Shown here piece by piece: positions 1-14,000 of a stretch of DNA of 64,000 bases; within the stretch, counting starts at the first letter, position 1, and every line of letters starts with the position of its first letter. The position numbers and the translations under genes are program-made. The DNA comes from Heliocidaris erythrogramma. Taxonomy: Eukaryota > Echinodermata > Echinoidea > Camarodonta > Echinometridae. The stretch is taken from NCBI GenBank assembly GCA_025617745.1, contig CM046856.1:46863049-46927048 (forward strand), read 5' to 3'. The notes below the pieces were generated by a model. It saw nothing but the letters and a program-made list of their open reading frames with translations, did not search any database and had not been told where the DNA came from.

Positions 1-145
1 TTCTTCCAGATTTTATTATGTTGTAGCTGAGACTATAAGCTTTCATTAGTAAGCCCTCCAATTTTTGATCAGATGTCGGGATCATGCCCAATTTTTCAGT
101 ACAAAATGTGATTTGAGAATCCCGTTTTCGTTTACGTGCTATCTC

Positions 146-222
146 TATGGGAAATATTCTGGTCTATCGGTAAAGCACATGACTACCATGGTCAAGGTAC
201 CTGGTTCGATCCCCGGGGCCGA
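146..222 (+). pseudogene. tRNA-like segment (copy A)
   Basis: Contains an A-box-like tggtctatcggtaaag and a perfect B-box core ggttcgatccc (203-213), spaced as in a tRNA gene, then poly-T (222-243), a pol III terminator. The acceptor stem does not pair convincingly, so it is a tRNA-derived module of the repeat, not a working tRNA. Confidence 0.5.
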
Positions 223-439
223 TTTTTTTTTTTTTTTTTTTTTGGCTTCTTTTTGCCTGTCATTTTACCATCCTCTTCGACTATTGTAACATAAAAAATC
301 ACAAATCATGTAATAAACTGCCTTATTTTCCATATTATGTCTATTAGAAAGTAGTGTGCAGTAGTTTGTGTACAACCCTATGGAAATTGTGATTTCCTGT
401 CCTGTATTAGAGCTATGGGGTTAATCTCCCAAGTATCCT

Positions 440-565
440 GTATCATCATCATTATTATCGTCACCGTCATGATCATCATCGCTATTATTATATCATCGCC
501 ATCATCATTATATCATTATAATCATCATAATCACCATTATCATCATCACCATAATCATTTTACAA
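440..565. repeat. Cat/Atc-rich simple repeat
   Basis: Imperfect catcat / atcatt tract. It belongs to copy A and has a counterpart in copy B at about 40950-41005. The His/Ile-rich reading frame over it is an artefact. Confidence 0.8.
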
Positions 566-741
566 TGACCGTTACACATTTTGCTACATTCCTGTCCTCA
601 AGAAGCATCTCCATTCATGGCATTCTTGACATCCTATCTTCAGTTTAGCATTTCCCCATTATTATGATCATCCTGATTACAATCATGATCGTACAAATTG
701 AAAGACAGACCACCTAATTCGTCCTCATGACGAATTAAATT

Positions 742-1158
742 CTAGTTAGTCATTAATTTTGCATCCCCCTTTTTAAAGACAGGCACAACTTTTGCAATTT
801 TTATCTTCAAAGGCACAACCCCATTAAACATAGACAGATTAAAAATGTGTACAAGAGGTTTCAAGATACCTTCAGCTACATCCTTAATTAAATCATTCCG
901 AATATTATCGCATCCAGGGCTTTTTCCTTTCTTTAAGGCACAAATTAAGTCTAAAAGTTCCTTCTCGTTTATGGGTGTTAAAAATATACTTTGATGGTTT
1001 GGCTTCTTAAGATAATTATGAAATTGTTTTTGACAATCTGGTATTCCACTTGACAAATTCGGTCCAATATTACAAAAATAAATATTTAATTTCTCAGCAA
1101 TAACCTTTTTATCAGTAATCAAATAACTATCAATCTCCAAATCAAAAAGAAAGAAAAG
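742..1158 (-). pseudogene. Non-LTR retrotransposon (LINE) reverse transcriptase fragment
   Basis: A minus-strand frame contains LDLICALKKGKSPGCDNIRN, then HIFNLSMFNGVVPLKIKIAK and VVPVFKKGD. This is the linker and first blocks of the reverse transcriptase of jockey/CR1-like non-LTR elements (K-x-KSPG-D-I and P-x-x-x-K-x-A-x-VVPVFKKGD). The rest of the RT is missing: right after KGDA the reading runs into the end of the element at 1-747. About 130 residues remain of a normal RT of several hundred. A dead fragment. Confidence 0.85.
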
Positions 1159-1159
1159 T

Positions 1160-1240
1160 CTTGAAGCAATTGGGAAAGATTGATTACATGTTTGTCTATA
1201 AGAATTGGTGTATACTGTGAGGTTTTGGAATCCTCAAAAT
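1160..1240 (-). repeat. Fragment of the TTGAGTTCTGG MITE family
   Basis: gaagcaattgggaaag...tgtatactgtgaggttttgga closely matches 14722-14800. Only part of the element is left. Confidence 0.6.
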
Positions 1241-1369
1241 ATGTTTGCGATCACGAACGTGAGTCACATGAATATACTTTTTTTGAGAAGGAAAGATATT
1301 CGGAGAAATTCATTATTTTGACACCAAAACAACTCTTTGAAACAGGAATCCAACAAAAAATCAAATTAA

Positions 1370-1530
1370 ATCAAAGAATACAAAATAATGTCTTTTACTG
1401 GAGGCTGAATTGTGGCATGAGTTTTCAGCTTTGAGTTACAATTAAAGTGAGATTTCAGCCAATTTTTTGAAGTGTCTAACCAACTTTTACATGGCAGAGT
1501 TTATGTTCAAATTAAAATGCAAGATTTTTT
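1370..1530 (-). repeat. Fragment related to the 13044-13588 element
   Basis: Inverted match to about 13165-13345, sharing ggcatgagttttcagctttg and the ctaaccaacttttacat block. Confidence 0.55.
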
Positions 1531-4500
1531 TATACCAACATACTTTAAAATAGCAATTTAAACAGACATGCTAAAACTTATGTACAATATTCTTGGTCAC
1601 TTTGCAAACTGCGAAAACAACAACTCGCAAAAATATCCGTTTTGTGAAAATAACAGGTTTTACAGTACTTAGCAAGTCCGAGGAGAACCCCTATGAACAA
1701 TAAAAATATATTCTACATGTACACTGCAAAGTATTGGGTTAAGTTGTCAGATTAATGTCTGTACTTGTAGACTAGCCCTGGAGGGAGGATGAATCATGTA
1801 TCATAGAGACAGATGACGAAATGAGGAGGCTTGGTTGCACACGTGGATGCAGAGAACACATGGGGCATAGATACCGCGAGATGCCTCTGTGTGCATCTCC
1901 ACTACCTTTGTCTCAAAATTAGATTCAGTAGGGAAAAGCGTGATTTGCATCTAAAGTTCTAAATCGCCTTTGTTGTGTGGTCGATCGGAAGATAGAGACG
2001 AGGGAGCATCGCTTTGCTTTAAGATGCCTTTGTGAGAATCGCCCATGCCTCTGTCTGTGAGCAGGAGGAGGGTGTGTACTTTTAGATGGAGGTGGCCATG
2101 TGAATGATCGTTATTTGAATCATGAGATTTAATGATCAGAAGCCAGAGACGGGGAGTATCACTTCTTTTTTTTGTTGAAAGATCTCAGTAGGAGATGGAG
2201 GCATCTTTGTTAGCATGAAGAGGATGTACACTGTTCGGATGGAGGAGGCCATGTCAATGATGTTCATTTGAATCACAAGAATTTAAAATCATGGAGCTAA
2301 AAGAATAAACTGAGGGATGTGGTTGGCGAGTTCATGTAATGGTGCAGTTTGTTCGATTGTGATTGTGGTTTCAGGTTTGATCCAGTACTGCATCTGCAGA
2401 AGCAACATTTACCTATATACTTGTACAACATTAGATGCCGACGTGTCGATGTAGACATTGTAAAACATTCCACATTGCATGTGCTAAACTTGTAGTCTAC
2501 ATACATTCCGAATCCTTAGCCTGAGGACCTTTGCAGGTGTAATTCATACATCTCTTAGCTATAGAGATGGGAATCATTTTGCATACGTCAAAATACTGTT
2601 AATTGTGAAAATATGAACACGAATCCTGATATTTCAAACCACCTGAAAGACTGACCTCTCGCTCATCGAATGAGGTGATTTGTGTGAAGAGTTTTGTACT
2701 TTCTCTCTCTGTAGTATTTTGTTACATACATTGTGTGCATGTAGGAAGTGTTCTGTGTCCCATTGGATTGACTGTTCAAGCATATGCAATTATGTTCAGT
2801 GCATTCCTGACGCTGCTGTTTCCATGGCAGCATGTTTTTTTCTAGAACTTCGGCGGGCAATTATCTTTTAACCCTTTAATACTGTGCTGGGCTATTTCAA
2901 GCTATTTCAGTTGCTTTGAGACAGTTTCTTTCACAATGTCATTGCATGACCAGAACTCAACTTTATCTTTAAGCAGCAGCCCAGCTTTCATACCACATTT
3001 ACATTAAGTGCTCAATTTCTAACCTTTGGCTTTTCATTGTAAACTCAAAAGCATTTTTATATGTTTCATTGTATGAAGATAAAGATATAAAATTAACTGT
3101 TAACATATGGAGAAAATGAAATCTCTCCTTTTCAAAAAAAGATTTAGATTGGTAACTAAGAGTAATTTTCATTGGCCTGAGGGTAAAACATATTGTGTAC
3201 AACATACATGTATACCTGGAGTGGTATTCTGAAAATTGTTCTAACTTTTGTTACATCTTCCAGAGATAATAGAGTGCTAATATTGTTGTAAGTTGGTATT
3301 CTGCGCAATTGTTTAAGTGCAATATTATCTCTTTAAGGACTGCTGTTGGAGAATCTGTTGAAAGATTGTTTAAAAAAAACTACGGATACTCCAACATCTT
3401 CAACAACTGTGTTATATGAGAAAAAACAAAAGAAAATCGGAATCAACCACTAGTTGATGTATGGCAAGTGCACTCTTGTTTCGGCTCTCCCCTTAGCCTC
3501 TTCTACCAGGCTTAAATACAAAACAAATGAGTTCCATTAATTTGGAATGAAAGTAGTTATGTATCATCTTTTAAATAAAAAAGAAATGGCATTCTATGAC
3601 AGCCACCTTTATCTTATCTTTGACACGCCCATTTTTTGACACGCCCATTTTTTGACACTTTACCAACAGGAGCACCCCTTAGATAAAAACCTAAGGATAC
3701 GCTTTGCGTGTACATGTATGTTTCGGGCATAATTAATAAAATATGCATTTTATATGTGCTATTGGCAATTAATTCTCAAAACGGTCCATCCTCTCCTGCT
3801 CGAATGAAGTCACATATTGATGTAAAATCCATCAATTTCCTCTCTGTAGTTTCTTCAATATATCTCCTCTGTTAGGTCTTGAATCACAAACAGTCTCCAT
3901 CTTGCTATTCAAGCATGTACAGTACTGCCTGTGCTGAGCTAGAAAAATGCCAACATCATCAGATGCAAAAGCCTCTAGCTGTTGTAAGCTTCGTTGTACA
4001 AAAGATACAATAATTTTCAGAATTCCAATTATTACAGTATTATCAGCCAACTCGCATTATATGTTAATTAGGATCATGAGTATTGAGGGAAAAGATATAA
4101 CAAAAGTTACAACAATTTTCAGAATACCAGTTTTGTTTTAATGACAAAGATTTTTCGGGTTTGAAAATCAGCGACAGACCTGCTTAAAATTCTTGCAGTT
4201 CTGTGAACTCTCAAGCAAAATTATTTATGAAATAATGATCATGAAATTTTTTTGATAATGCTTCTGCATGTACATGTATGGCTCGGAATGCACCAGAGAG
4301 CATCCAAGAACCCTAGAGCTTCCCAGGGTCCACTTAAGGGCCATGGACCCCGCTTTGCAAGGGATCTCGTGCTTCGGACACATCAATTCATACTTCTTCC
4401 AAGTTCCAAGTTTTCACGTTTGAATTTGGGGTGTGGATCACCCTGTCTTAGAGATCCCACCCCTGGTATATACCTTGTTTTTAAGATATTTTTTAACCTT

Positions 4501-4857
4501 CCACATGATTATTTATTTACAAACCAGTGTTATCCTTAGACGATTTGACACAAACAGATTATATATGATGAAAAGCAGGGAAAAAATTACAAAATGATAT
4601 CCATATTCAACACATGTAATGTGACCAATACATAGTGAATATGGGATATTTTCATGTTGCCATGCTGCCAATAACAGCAATGAACAGTATTAATTTACTA
4701 CATTTCTCTCAGATTTTTTTTCTTTAAGGTTTATCTGACACTATTTTCTATTTTATAATAACATTTTGCAGCTGACATAATTTTTTTGTTGTTGTTCAAA
4801 TGAAGATAATTAATTGTTTTATTGAGCCGGAGACATATTTTATTCTTTCCTTTCCAG
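1531..4857. other. Non-coding stretch upstream of TRAK exon A
   Basis: No supportable gene. Holds a degenerate tandem pair (gatggaggtggccatgtgaa at about 2085 and a similar block at about 2239, 153 bases apart), a fragment of the TTGAGTTCTGG MITE (about 2911-2972), and a dispersed repeat at about 4265-4480 (agagcatccaagaacccta...). An upstream TRAK exon ending in phase 1 could hide here, but I did not find a convincing one. Confidence 0.4.
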
Positions 4858-5088
4858 ATCTTCACAACACTTCTAACATTCCAGAAGTGGAGATCATCAG
4901 CCTATTGGAAGAGCAGATACCGCTGTACACTCTCCGGGCGGACACTACCTCACACTACAGCTATGAACATGATGATTGGTTGGGACCGGCTGCCACGGCC
5001 GGACTGGTAGCCTCCGGTCAAGACATGGACGACGATGATCGATACATCCTGTCGTCAGAAATGATGGAGGAGACCCTCAAGTATTTCA
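4858..5088 (+). CDS. TRAK1: TRAK exon A: N-terminal HAP1_N-type segment
   Basis: Encodes [19 protein letters not shown], then a Tyr/Asp-rich stretch (YEHDDWL) and EETLKYF, matching the N-terminal region of the long TRAK isoforms. The acceptor is a pyrimidine run ending ag at 4856-4857; the donor is a|gtaagt at 5089. The exon enters at codon position 2 and leaves in phase 1 (the last base starts a codon). Joined to 34052 it reads ETLKYF-T-LCGDRVV. It needs an upstream phase-1 exon, not found in 1-4857. The isoforms that start downstream lack this whole segment. Confidence 0.92.
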
Positions 5089-8000
5089 GTAAGTCGTTAT
5101 TCTTGCTTTGCGTTGCTTTGCTTTGCTTTTTTTTTTTTAAATGCTTGTCAACATATCAAATATTTGATTACGATCACGAATAAAATCATGCGATGTAGAA
5201 AAATACTGGATCCGAGAAAATCAGTCCAGAGGCTCATTAGCATTAACTGATGAAGACCATTCATCTTGTTCATAGACCAATTTTATTATGAGCATTATCG
5301 TCATCAAATCGTTTATGTGGCCATGCATTTTGAGGGCTAATTGAAATAAAAAAACTTTTTAGAGTAATATTATCCACTTTACCTCAATTTTCAAATCGTT
5401 AATCCTTTGGATTTTGGGACTAATTAGTTCTAATTATTTAACCATGTTATCAAGTTGGCAAGAGTTGGCTGAGTCCACAAGAGATTCACAAAAGTTTCAT
5501 GCCGCGAAATAATCGAATCACAATCGAAACAATATAAATTATTGCCATTCGCGAAAGCTTCTTGCTGCAATGTTGGCTGTCATTAATGATTCAAAAAAAT
5601 TTTTGGTTTTATAGTACACGAACTGAAGCCTGTCTGCTTTTACAGAATACTTTGTCAATATCTTCTATACATGTTTTATATATATATAAAGAAAGCACCC
5701 ATTGATCCATAATGGTTTAAAATAATGGTGTGGAAAAAAAATACCATTAGTACTTAAACTGAACAAGTTACATGTACATATTGTGAGTATGGTGGTGTAT
5801 GTGTGGAGTATTTTTCATCACTATAATCATTATAATATGAGTAGCCCTTGTTTCACCACCTGGTTACCACAGGGCCTCTAAAAACATATATAATATAATA
5901 CGTATAATTAATTGTAAAATGTTAGTAGCCGCGTGACAATATAGATACAAAAAATAGACACTGTAAATTGTGGTTATAAATCCCCAAAATGTATCATGTT
6001 CAAGTTCTGTGATACAGTAACTCCTTGATTTTACCTTCCCAATCCTCATACCTGAACTCCTTACATACATGACAAAACACATTAAACACGCTTTTATACC
6101 ATCAAATATTAATGGGCATGCTTGCCTGACGACTTGGAGCCGCCTGTTTATTTAGAAATGCACATTCAAAACAGTTTTGTATGTTATACACAAATGATAT
6201 GACCCCAACCGAATAATAGTTATTTTGGACAAGTAGGACCAGGGTTAAAAAAACCCAGAGATAACGCCTGATGAATCAAAAATCTGGGAAACCTTCAGAT
6301 CCAATTTTGCACAGTAAATATTTCACAAATTTTTATTGAATATAAACAAATTTGAAATTTGTTGTGATGACTTTGACTTAGTGGTTACGGGACTATGGTA
6401 CTGCTATTTTCATTCAGTTTTCTGCTTATTTTGATGAAAATTTTACTCTGAAGACGAAGAAAAACACTCTTCCTGGAGAGACCTTCCGTGGAGCCCTTCC
6501 CTGTTGCACTGTCTGAGAGGGAGTTTGCCCTCATAAGTTTGCTCCATTCTCATTAAGAATGTTTAAGAAGGCCATAGTAGATGTCTAAATATTAGTTGGT
6601 GCCATTTTAATAAGTTTGTTCAGTTACACAAACTGACACAATCGGATCTGGACACTTGCCATAAGGTCCTTCACAATTGGGTACTCTGGTAATACTGTCT
6701 TTATTTTCCTGTGTGCCGTCTAATTGGTAGCATTTTGTGCTCTGCAGCTGGTACCATTGAGGGAATATAGTATAAATTTATTTCCCAGTGATATCAAGGC
6801 TAGTACCCAACATACCAAGGGTAGTATCAAAAATATGAAAATTAGCACAGTAAAAGTCAATTTGGGATGTGTAAGGTACTCAAAGGATACATACTGTAAT
6901 CAATGGTGACCTGGCATCTGGGTCATGAAGTGACTTAAACATCACTTACATGATGTCCTTCCTAAGCACTCTGAGAATGGAACCAAAGAATGGCATTGGT
7001 TTGCCTGGCTTTGCCATTGTAATAAAACATGAATATTATTATAAGACCTTTTATTTAAACTTATATGATGTATAATACAAATATTGGAAGGTTGTGGCAG
7101 AGTGAAGTTATAGAGTTATTGAAATAAAATAAGGAGATCAAAAACAAAGTTTTAAAATTTGTAATAAAATTACATACAGGATGTATGTTTGATTTTGTTC
7201 TTTCTTTACATTGTATGGCATGCCCCATGTTTCCACAGGGCAAGGGAAAAATCTTTATAGACTCATCAATGTGTTCCTCTGCACGGAAATCTTTAGTAAA
7301 AGGCGAAAGATTTATGCGTCTTGCAGAAAAACCAGAGTAAAGAATAGTGGAGCAGAGAGGTACATGAAGATTTACATAGTACTGTTTAGTTTTGGTTAGT
7401 ACTTTATAAAACTTCACTGTTATTTGTCATTTATTTGTATTAGTAAGTTGTGTTAGATGATTCTCTTTGAGTTATATAGTATATTTATATAAGAACAATG
7501 AATTAGAAGAAATTCCATGTAAATCCATAAGCGATTTATTGAAATATGAGATTTTAAACAAAATTTATGACCATACTTCCAGATACTCTGAGTCAGTCTC
7601 TGCTCATTTGCCTAATCAATTATAGATTGACCAATGAGAAGCAGTCATAGCTGCAACTGCATAGTGTACACCCACACACAGTTCCAGTGCAGTGATGCTG
7701 CGAGCTGCATGAGTGCCCGCAACACAATACAAGTGTGTGTGTTTGTGTGTAGTGTTAAGAGCATAAGATTATAGATACAGAATAACCTTGAATACAATAG
7801 GTGTGGATTGTGTGTGTGTGTGTATATGGCACTGTATTTGACGAATATTTGTGAAAAACATGCATTTCAATTCAGCATTCAAGCAGCTTTGTGATTTTAT
7901 AAAACAATGGGAACAAGTTTAAGTTAAAAAGAACATTTATTTTCCACAAACATAATTTATAACAAATATCAAGTTTGCATCAAAAACATAATGGAAGGCA

Positions 8001-11000
8001 ACAATTCAAAAAGCATAAAGCTTGTGGCAAGTGAGAAAGAATAAATATACTACATTTAGTATCACATATACTGATATACGTGAAATATGTAAACATTGTC
8101 TTAATGAATAACTAAAGTGTATATAAATAAGCAAATAATTATTGGTAAAAATTATAAGAAATTTGTTTCTGTGTTCTTGGAAATTATTTGATAAATAGAT
8201 GTTTAAAAGGCACCAATCACCGAAACATACTTTGCTCTGTATGTTTGGGGTCCCATTGCCATACAATACATTCACTATATAAAAAAAAAAAACTTCAAAG
8301 ATTTACCCTTTGAAGAGATATTGCAAGTTTAGATATGGAAATTGCTCTTTAAAGGTTAAAGCGACTTGTGAGTAGACTAGTCGATACACTCGCGCGCACA
8401 TATATGAGTTAACTTAAAGTTGTTTTTTTTATTTCATTTTTTTTATCTGTTATTAATTGGTCCCCTTGAAGGGAGAAGGAACCAATCAAGATCATTTAGT
8501 GGAAGGAAATACAAATTATGTCAATTATTGAGTTGTCATGACGTGGTGGTATTCTGAGATTTATTTTATCTTGATTTTAGTGAAAAGATTTTAATTGTCA
8601 TAAAAACTTTTAAATTGCAACATTTCAGTGGTGTTTGCGCAGATGAATTTCGCGTACACAGCCACTTTTGCGCAGTCATTAACCAATGATGCGACATAAG
8701 CGTACATTTTGTTATGACAATTAAAATTATTTCACTAAAATCAAGATAAAATAAATCTCAGAATATCATATTAAACAATAGTTGTTTGCATCAGAGTTTA
8801 ACTCCCTGTTTGAATTGAGATTAAGAAAATCAATTTCATATACCCTATTAAAGGGCAATCCAACCATGGTAAGAAGGTGATTTGTGTGAAAGCAGAAAAA
8901 TAAGAAAAACAGGATGGTGAAAGTTTGAAAGAAATCGGACAAGGACTAAGAAAGTTATGGATGTTTGAAAAATGAGATCACTACATCTATGCAAATCTCA
9001 AATTGGCAATTTGGTGAGTCGATTGTGACATTTTTGTGGACAACTCTCCCGTTTGTCGTACACAAAAATATCATTAATTTGGGGTTTTCTTCGAGGGGCA
9101 TTTACCCTCGCGGCAGTACTCAAATATATATTGGAGATAACATATTGTTATAGGTCCTCATGAAAGAAAAAGATCTTACTGAGTACTACATTTTGAAAGA
9201 AGTGACATTTCAGTCATTTTGTGTGTTGGAGCGAATGGGGGAGTTGTCCACAGCTACATCACAGTGACATGACCTATTCGGCCAATTTGAAATTCCCATA
9301 TGTATAGTGATTACAACTTTCAGAAATTCATAACTTTCTTATTGCTTGTCCAATTTCGTTCAAACTTTCACCAATCTGCTTCTCTAAATTTTCCTCTTTC
9401 TTTCAAAGCAACTTGCTATCAAGGTTGGATTTCCCTTTAATGTACAGGTACAAAAAAAAAAGAGAGAGAATATGATCACAGTTCAAGTGTTACTTTTTTC
9501 TCCTTGCCAATGATTCTGTCCTTGAACATTTGTAAAATCAAAGGTTTCCAAGCTCTCTCCCCAGGGATGGGTGTGTTTGTTTGGATTGTGTAGCCTGTAA
9601 TTCAACACCTCACCAGTGGGGGACGAGCCCTATAATTAGCAGCTAGTGTCTATTGAGTTGACCCCCTTTGACCTTGCCAGTTGTTTCATTTTCCCACGAT
9701 TTACGTAAAGTTGTTTACCAATGCAAGCTGAAAAATAATGTATTAAACACCACTTTTTGTAAGCATAAAGTTTTTAAAAAATGATTAATATAGATGTATC
9801 TTTCACAACAATAGTGCAAAATCAAAGTTCGACCAACAGAAAATATTAGCGATATTGCTTCGGTTTCAAACAGAAATTTTATGTCATAAACTTACCCTAA
9901 TATTCCTCACTTCGGCTAGATTCGCAAGAAAATCACTGAGATCAATCATTAAATTGTACATTATTCTACAACCGTACGGTATTTACTGTACTTGAGCTGA
10001 AATTTCCGCATAAAGTTGTTTCAGAAAAAAAGGATCTCGGTGTCAAATCACTGAGACTGATAACAGAAAAATATTAAAACCTCGTCCCACGCCTTGAAAT
10101 CTGTGTACGGCTGTGCTGTGTGAATTGAGAGAGTGAGTGGTTCATGGGCCATGCGCATGCGCAATCCATGAATGGGCTAACTATGGCTAATTCATGAATA
10201 TCGTATGTGCAGATCGTGAATTTGGCATCGCTGCGCTTAATTTACTGCTCCAAATTCCTGCAAGATATCGTGCGAAAAAGACGTAACATCTCTGCAAAAC
10301 TTCCTCTAAATATGGAATATACACCCCCAAATAAGGAAATGAAGTTTCATGAATATCTGTGCAGGGGTAGACTTGTGTCAGAAAAAATTAGACACGTAGT
10401 TGGACGATTTCATTTCAAAATGATGCTAAAACTCAACAAAACAGACATCATATTTCACGATTTTGGTAATCCCGCTGATAATTGGTGTTCTCCACCAGGG
10501 CTGTCACTGGCAGAGTTGGTATTTATTTTAATAGTTAGCAGGCCCAAACACTTTTTGGTCACTCTAGTAGAGTCTGAACCGTATGCATTCAAGACTAGTC
10601 CTGGTAGATGCATGTACTGTAACTGGTTCATATTCGAATGTGCATTTGCAGGCACAAACCCTGTCAGTTGTTGAGGAATATAAACAGAGTGTCTGAACTG
10701 TAGAATATTCAGTCTGCTGTACTAAATAGGCCTTGTATCATAGCTGCTCTTAATTAATAGACCGCTTCGGTAATGTATACAAATTTTAAAAATACCTTCC
10801 AAACAAAGAACAACCTGAAAGCTTACCTGACATAGCAACAAATAATGTATGCAAACTGGATTCCAAGCATTGAGGCTCATTTATAAACAGCAGGTTATTG
10901 GAATAGCTTGTCACTAGGTGCACAGAGAATATACGTGCATAAATTTGCATACATTACAGAAGCGGTCTATTGACCAGGGAGGTCGGAGTCGGTTTATGTA

Positions 11001-14000
11001 GAAGCAAAAAGATGAGAGAAACAGATTAGTGAAAGTTTGAATAAAATCTGAAAAGAAATAAGAAAGTTATGAATTTTTTGAATAGTAATTGATCAAACAC
11101 AAATCATAATTGGTAACCCTCTGATGTATCTTAGGAGGTTTTCTCCCATTTGCTGTGTACTAAAAATGGTAAATTTCTTTTTTTCTCTTTAGAAAATATT
11201 TAATCATGCATGCAAACAAGATATAATCATTCCTCCCATGTTTTCACACAAATCTCTTTCTTAATTAACCCATACAATGCCACAGTCTTGTGTACTGATC
11301 TGCATCTGCATAGCCATGCCGCGTATATGTGCACTAGCTAGCCCGTGCATCTACTGCTGAACCTATGATAAACACGGTTACTTTCATTTGTGAAACTCTG
11401 CCATGTTCTATCCATGTTTTGTTCAGGTAACAGTTCCTTGGGATGAATTTTAAACAACATTCACTCCTCTTACAGAACAATCCAACCTTTGTATTTAGCC
11501 GATTTGTGTGAAAGCAGAAATTTTTTTTTAAATCCAGAAGGTGAAATTTGAAAGAAATCAGACAAATAATAAGAGAGAAATGAAGGTTTGAAAAGTGAGA
11601 GCACCAAATCTTTGCGAATCTTAAATTGGCAATTTAGTCAGTCGAATGTGATGTATTCCTGGTCAACTCTCCCGTTCGTTGTACACTAAGTGCCAGTTCC
11701 CTCGGGGCAGTACTCAAAATATATTGTAGATTGCATATTTTCATAGGTTCTCTGAAAAGAAAAAACATCATACCCAGTAATACTTGAAAAAAAATTTTTT
11801 TTTAGTCATTTATGTGTTGGAGCAAATGGGAGAGTTGTCTACCCTACATCAAAGTGACATATTCCGAACTTCCCTTATGTATACTATAGTGATTACAACT
11901 TTCATATTGCTTGTTCGATTTCGTTTAAACTTTCACCAATCTGCTTCTGATTTTTCTGCTCTCATTCAGAGCTACTTGCCATTACGGTTGGATTTCCCTC
12001 AAATCCATTTTTTCAGAGCTCTTTGGGAGTTTGGGAGTTGCATCGCTCTCCACTGTCATGTATTTTTTTAAAGCTGGATGAACGGACTCTGAGAGATGTT
12101 TGACCAGGTTTATCAAGAGTCCACATATGAGGTCATTCCAGGGAACAATCCATATCATTGAATAAACAGCAGAAGACAAAACAAATAATTTGTCATCATG
12201 CTATTTGAAGCACAACAAGAAACCTTCAGGTTAGCTATAGATGTAGGCAAATATTAGCACTTGTATCGTCATTGCAGTTCTCCAGAATGCTACATTTGCT
12301 GCACGTAGCTGCTTGCATTCTTTATAGGAGTGGCTTGAGAAAATTTTACAAGACAGAATTGATCTCTCTATACATAATACAGGAGAGCGTTTCATCAAGC
12401 ATTTTGTCAGTGATTTTTACCGACAACTGTTATAAGCTACTGAAATCCTTGCATCTGATTGGCGGAGAGTGAATTTGTCAGTAAAAATCACTGACAAAAC
12501 GCTTGATGAAACGCTCCCCAGTTGTATGATGCTTTGTGTATGGAATTTTTCATGAATGGGGTATGAGTGGTCTACCCAACTACTGCCAGAAGGATGTGTT
12601 CTTGTGATTTTTAAACATTCTCGGAATAAGCTTGAATAAAAGAGATCTACATTGATAAGAACAGAGTGAGTTATAATTTCAAAGTTTTTCTGTGTTTATT
12701 TGTGGTTTAAATAATGAATAGTGTGGATACCAATTTTATGAATGATGTTATAAAGTTGATTGGGGCTCTTCTTTCACAATAGAAAATCCTGATATTTTCA
12801 TGGATTATTTGATCCCGCAAATTATATTATGCTAATGTCTCACTGTACTTATAGGTTTCTTCAATTTATCTCTTTTTAATTAAATTGCAAGCACACTGTT
12901 ATTTTATTTTCATTAGGAATACTTGTCTATACTTTGAATAAAATAAAACATTCCTTTATGAACATGCTTTTATTGTTTAAAAGTTTCTTTTGATAGATAC
13001 TATAAACATTGAAAAGGAGAGTATATTTTTGCATATAGTTACTGGGGCTGAGTCATACCGGTTATTTTGTAAACTTTACTCCGGTCGAACACCGGTGCAC
13101 CAATAAAATGATGGACCAAGAATATTTTACATAAGGTTTAGCACGTCCATTTGATTTGCTATTTTTAATTGCGGTACGTGGGTCACAAAGACTTGCATTT
13201 AATTTCAACATAAACTTGGCTATGTAAAAGTTGGTTAGACACTTCATAAAATCTGTTTAAATTTAACTTTAATTGTAGCTCAAAGCTGAAAACTCATGCC
13301 ACAGTTTAATCTCCAGTAAAAGACATTTGTATTCTTTTATTTCATTTGATTTTTTGTTGAATGAATGAAAATACATGTATAAGGATTGAAACAAGATGAT
13401 TATTTCGATCTGAAATCCTTTTTTCTCTCGTCCCAACATCAACTCGCAAAATTTGCGCTCGCTACTTCTTTTCTTTGTATTATATAATTTACATAAATTT
13501 CATCGATGCACCAGTTTTGCCGAAACAGCACCGGGAATCGATAGCCTCGATTAAGGACCGGTTTAGAAACCGATATGACTCAGCCTTAATAGTTACAAAG
13601 CTTTATTCTTAGAGTTTTAAAAACTATAGTTGGTCAATGAAGATTTGAATCACACTGACATTGAAATTGATGTTTGTCTTCAACTGATATCCATTTCATA
13701 CCAAGCGCTTCCCCAGGGAAGTTACCTGCCTAAGTTCAGAGTATCGTGGGGAAAGGTCCAGTCTGAAAGGAACAAGGGAAATTTTCCGTCCTACTTATTC
13801 ATAGTACATTACCAAGACACTTTCTACAGGGCATCAATATCAATTTAAAGGATAACACAAGAAGCATTGAAGCAAGTATAATAGACCTTGATCGATCTGT
13901 GCAGTGTTTTTTCTTTTCTTGCGAGGACATATATATAGCTATTATATTTTAGACGCACTGAAAGAAATTTAGACACACTGAAAGAAATTTAGACACAACA

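Larger units (their letters stand above)
1..747 (-). mobile_element. Transposon-like element, copy A (cut by window start)
   Basis: Matches, in reverse orientation and over its whole length, the start of the 40767-42613 element: same end (tctagtt...gaattaaa, 732-747), same hairpin ttcgtcctcatgacgaa, same Cat-rich simple repeat (about 440-560), same tRNA-like segment and poly-T. No coding capacity is seen. It ends inside the LINE RT fragment. Confidence 0.75.

Noticed and set aside
415-648. His/Ile-rich frame
   Set aside because: Translation of the Cat simple repeat; the same appears inverted at about 40866-41054.
728-757. Possible hammerhead ribozyme at the ttcgtcctcatgacgaa hairpin
   Set aside because: The conserved CTGATGA...GAAA core is absent; it is a plain inverted repeat.
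10207-10674. 155-codon frame starting with GTG in the TRAK intron
   Set aside because: No ATG at its start, no recognised motif, no good splice border in a phase that fits, and it sits among repeats. Left as unexplained, not called a gene.
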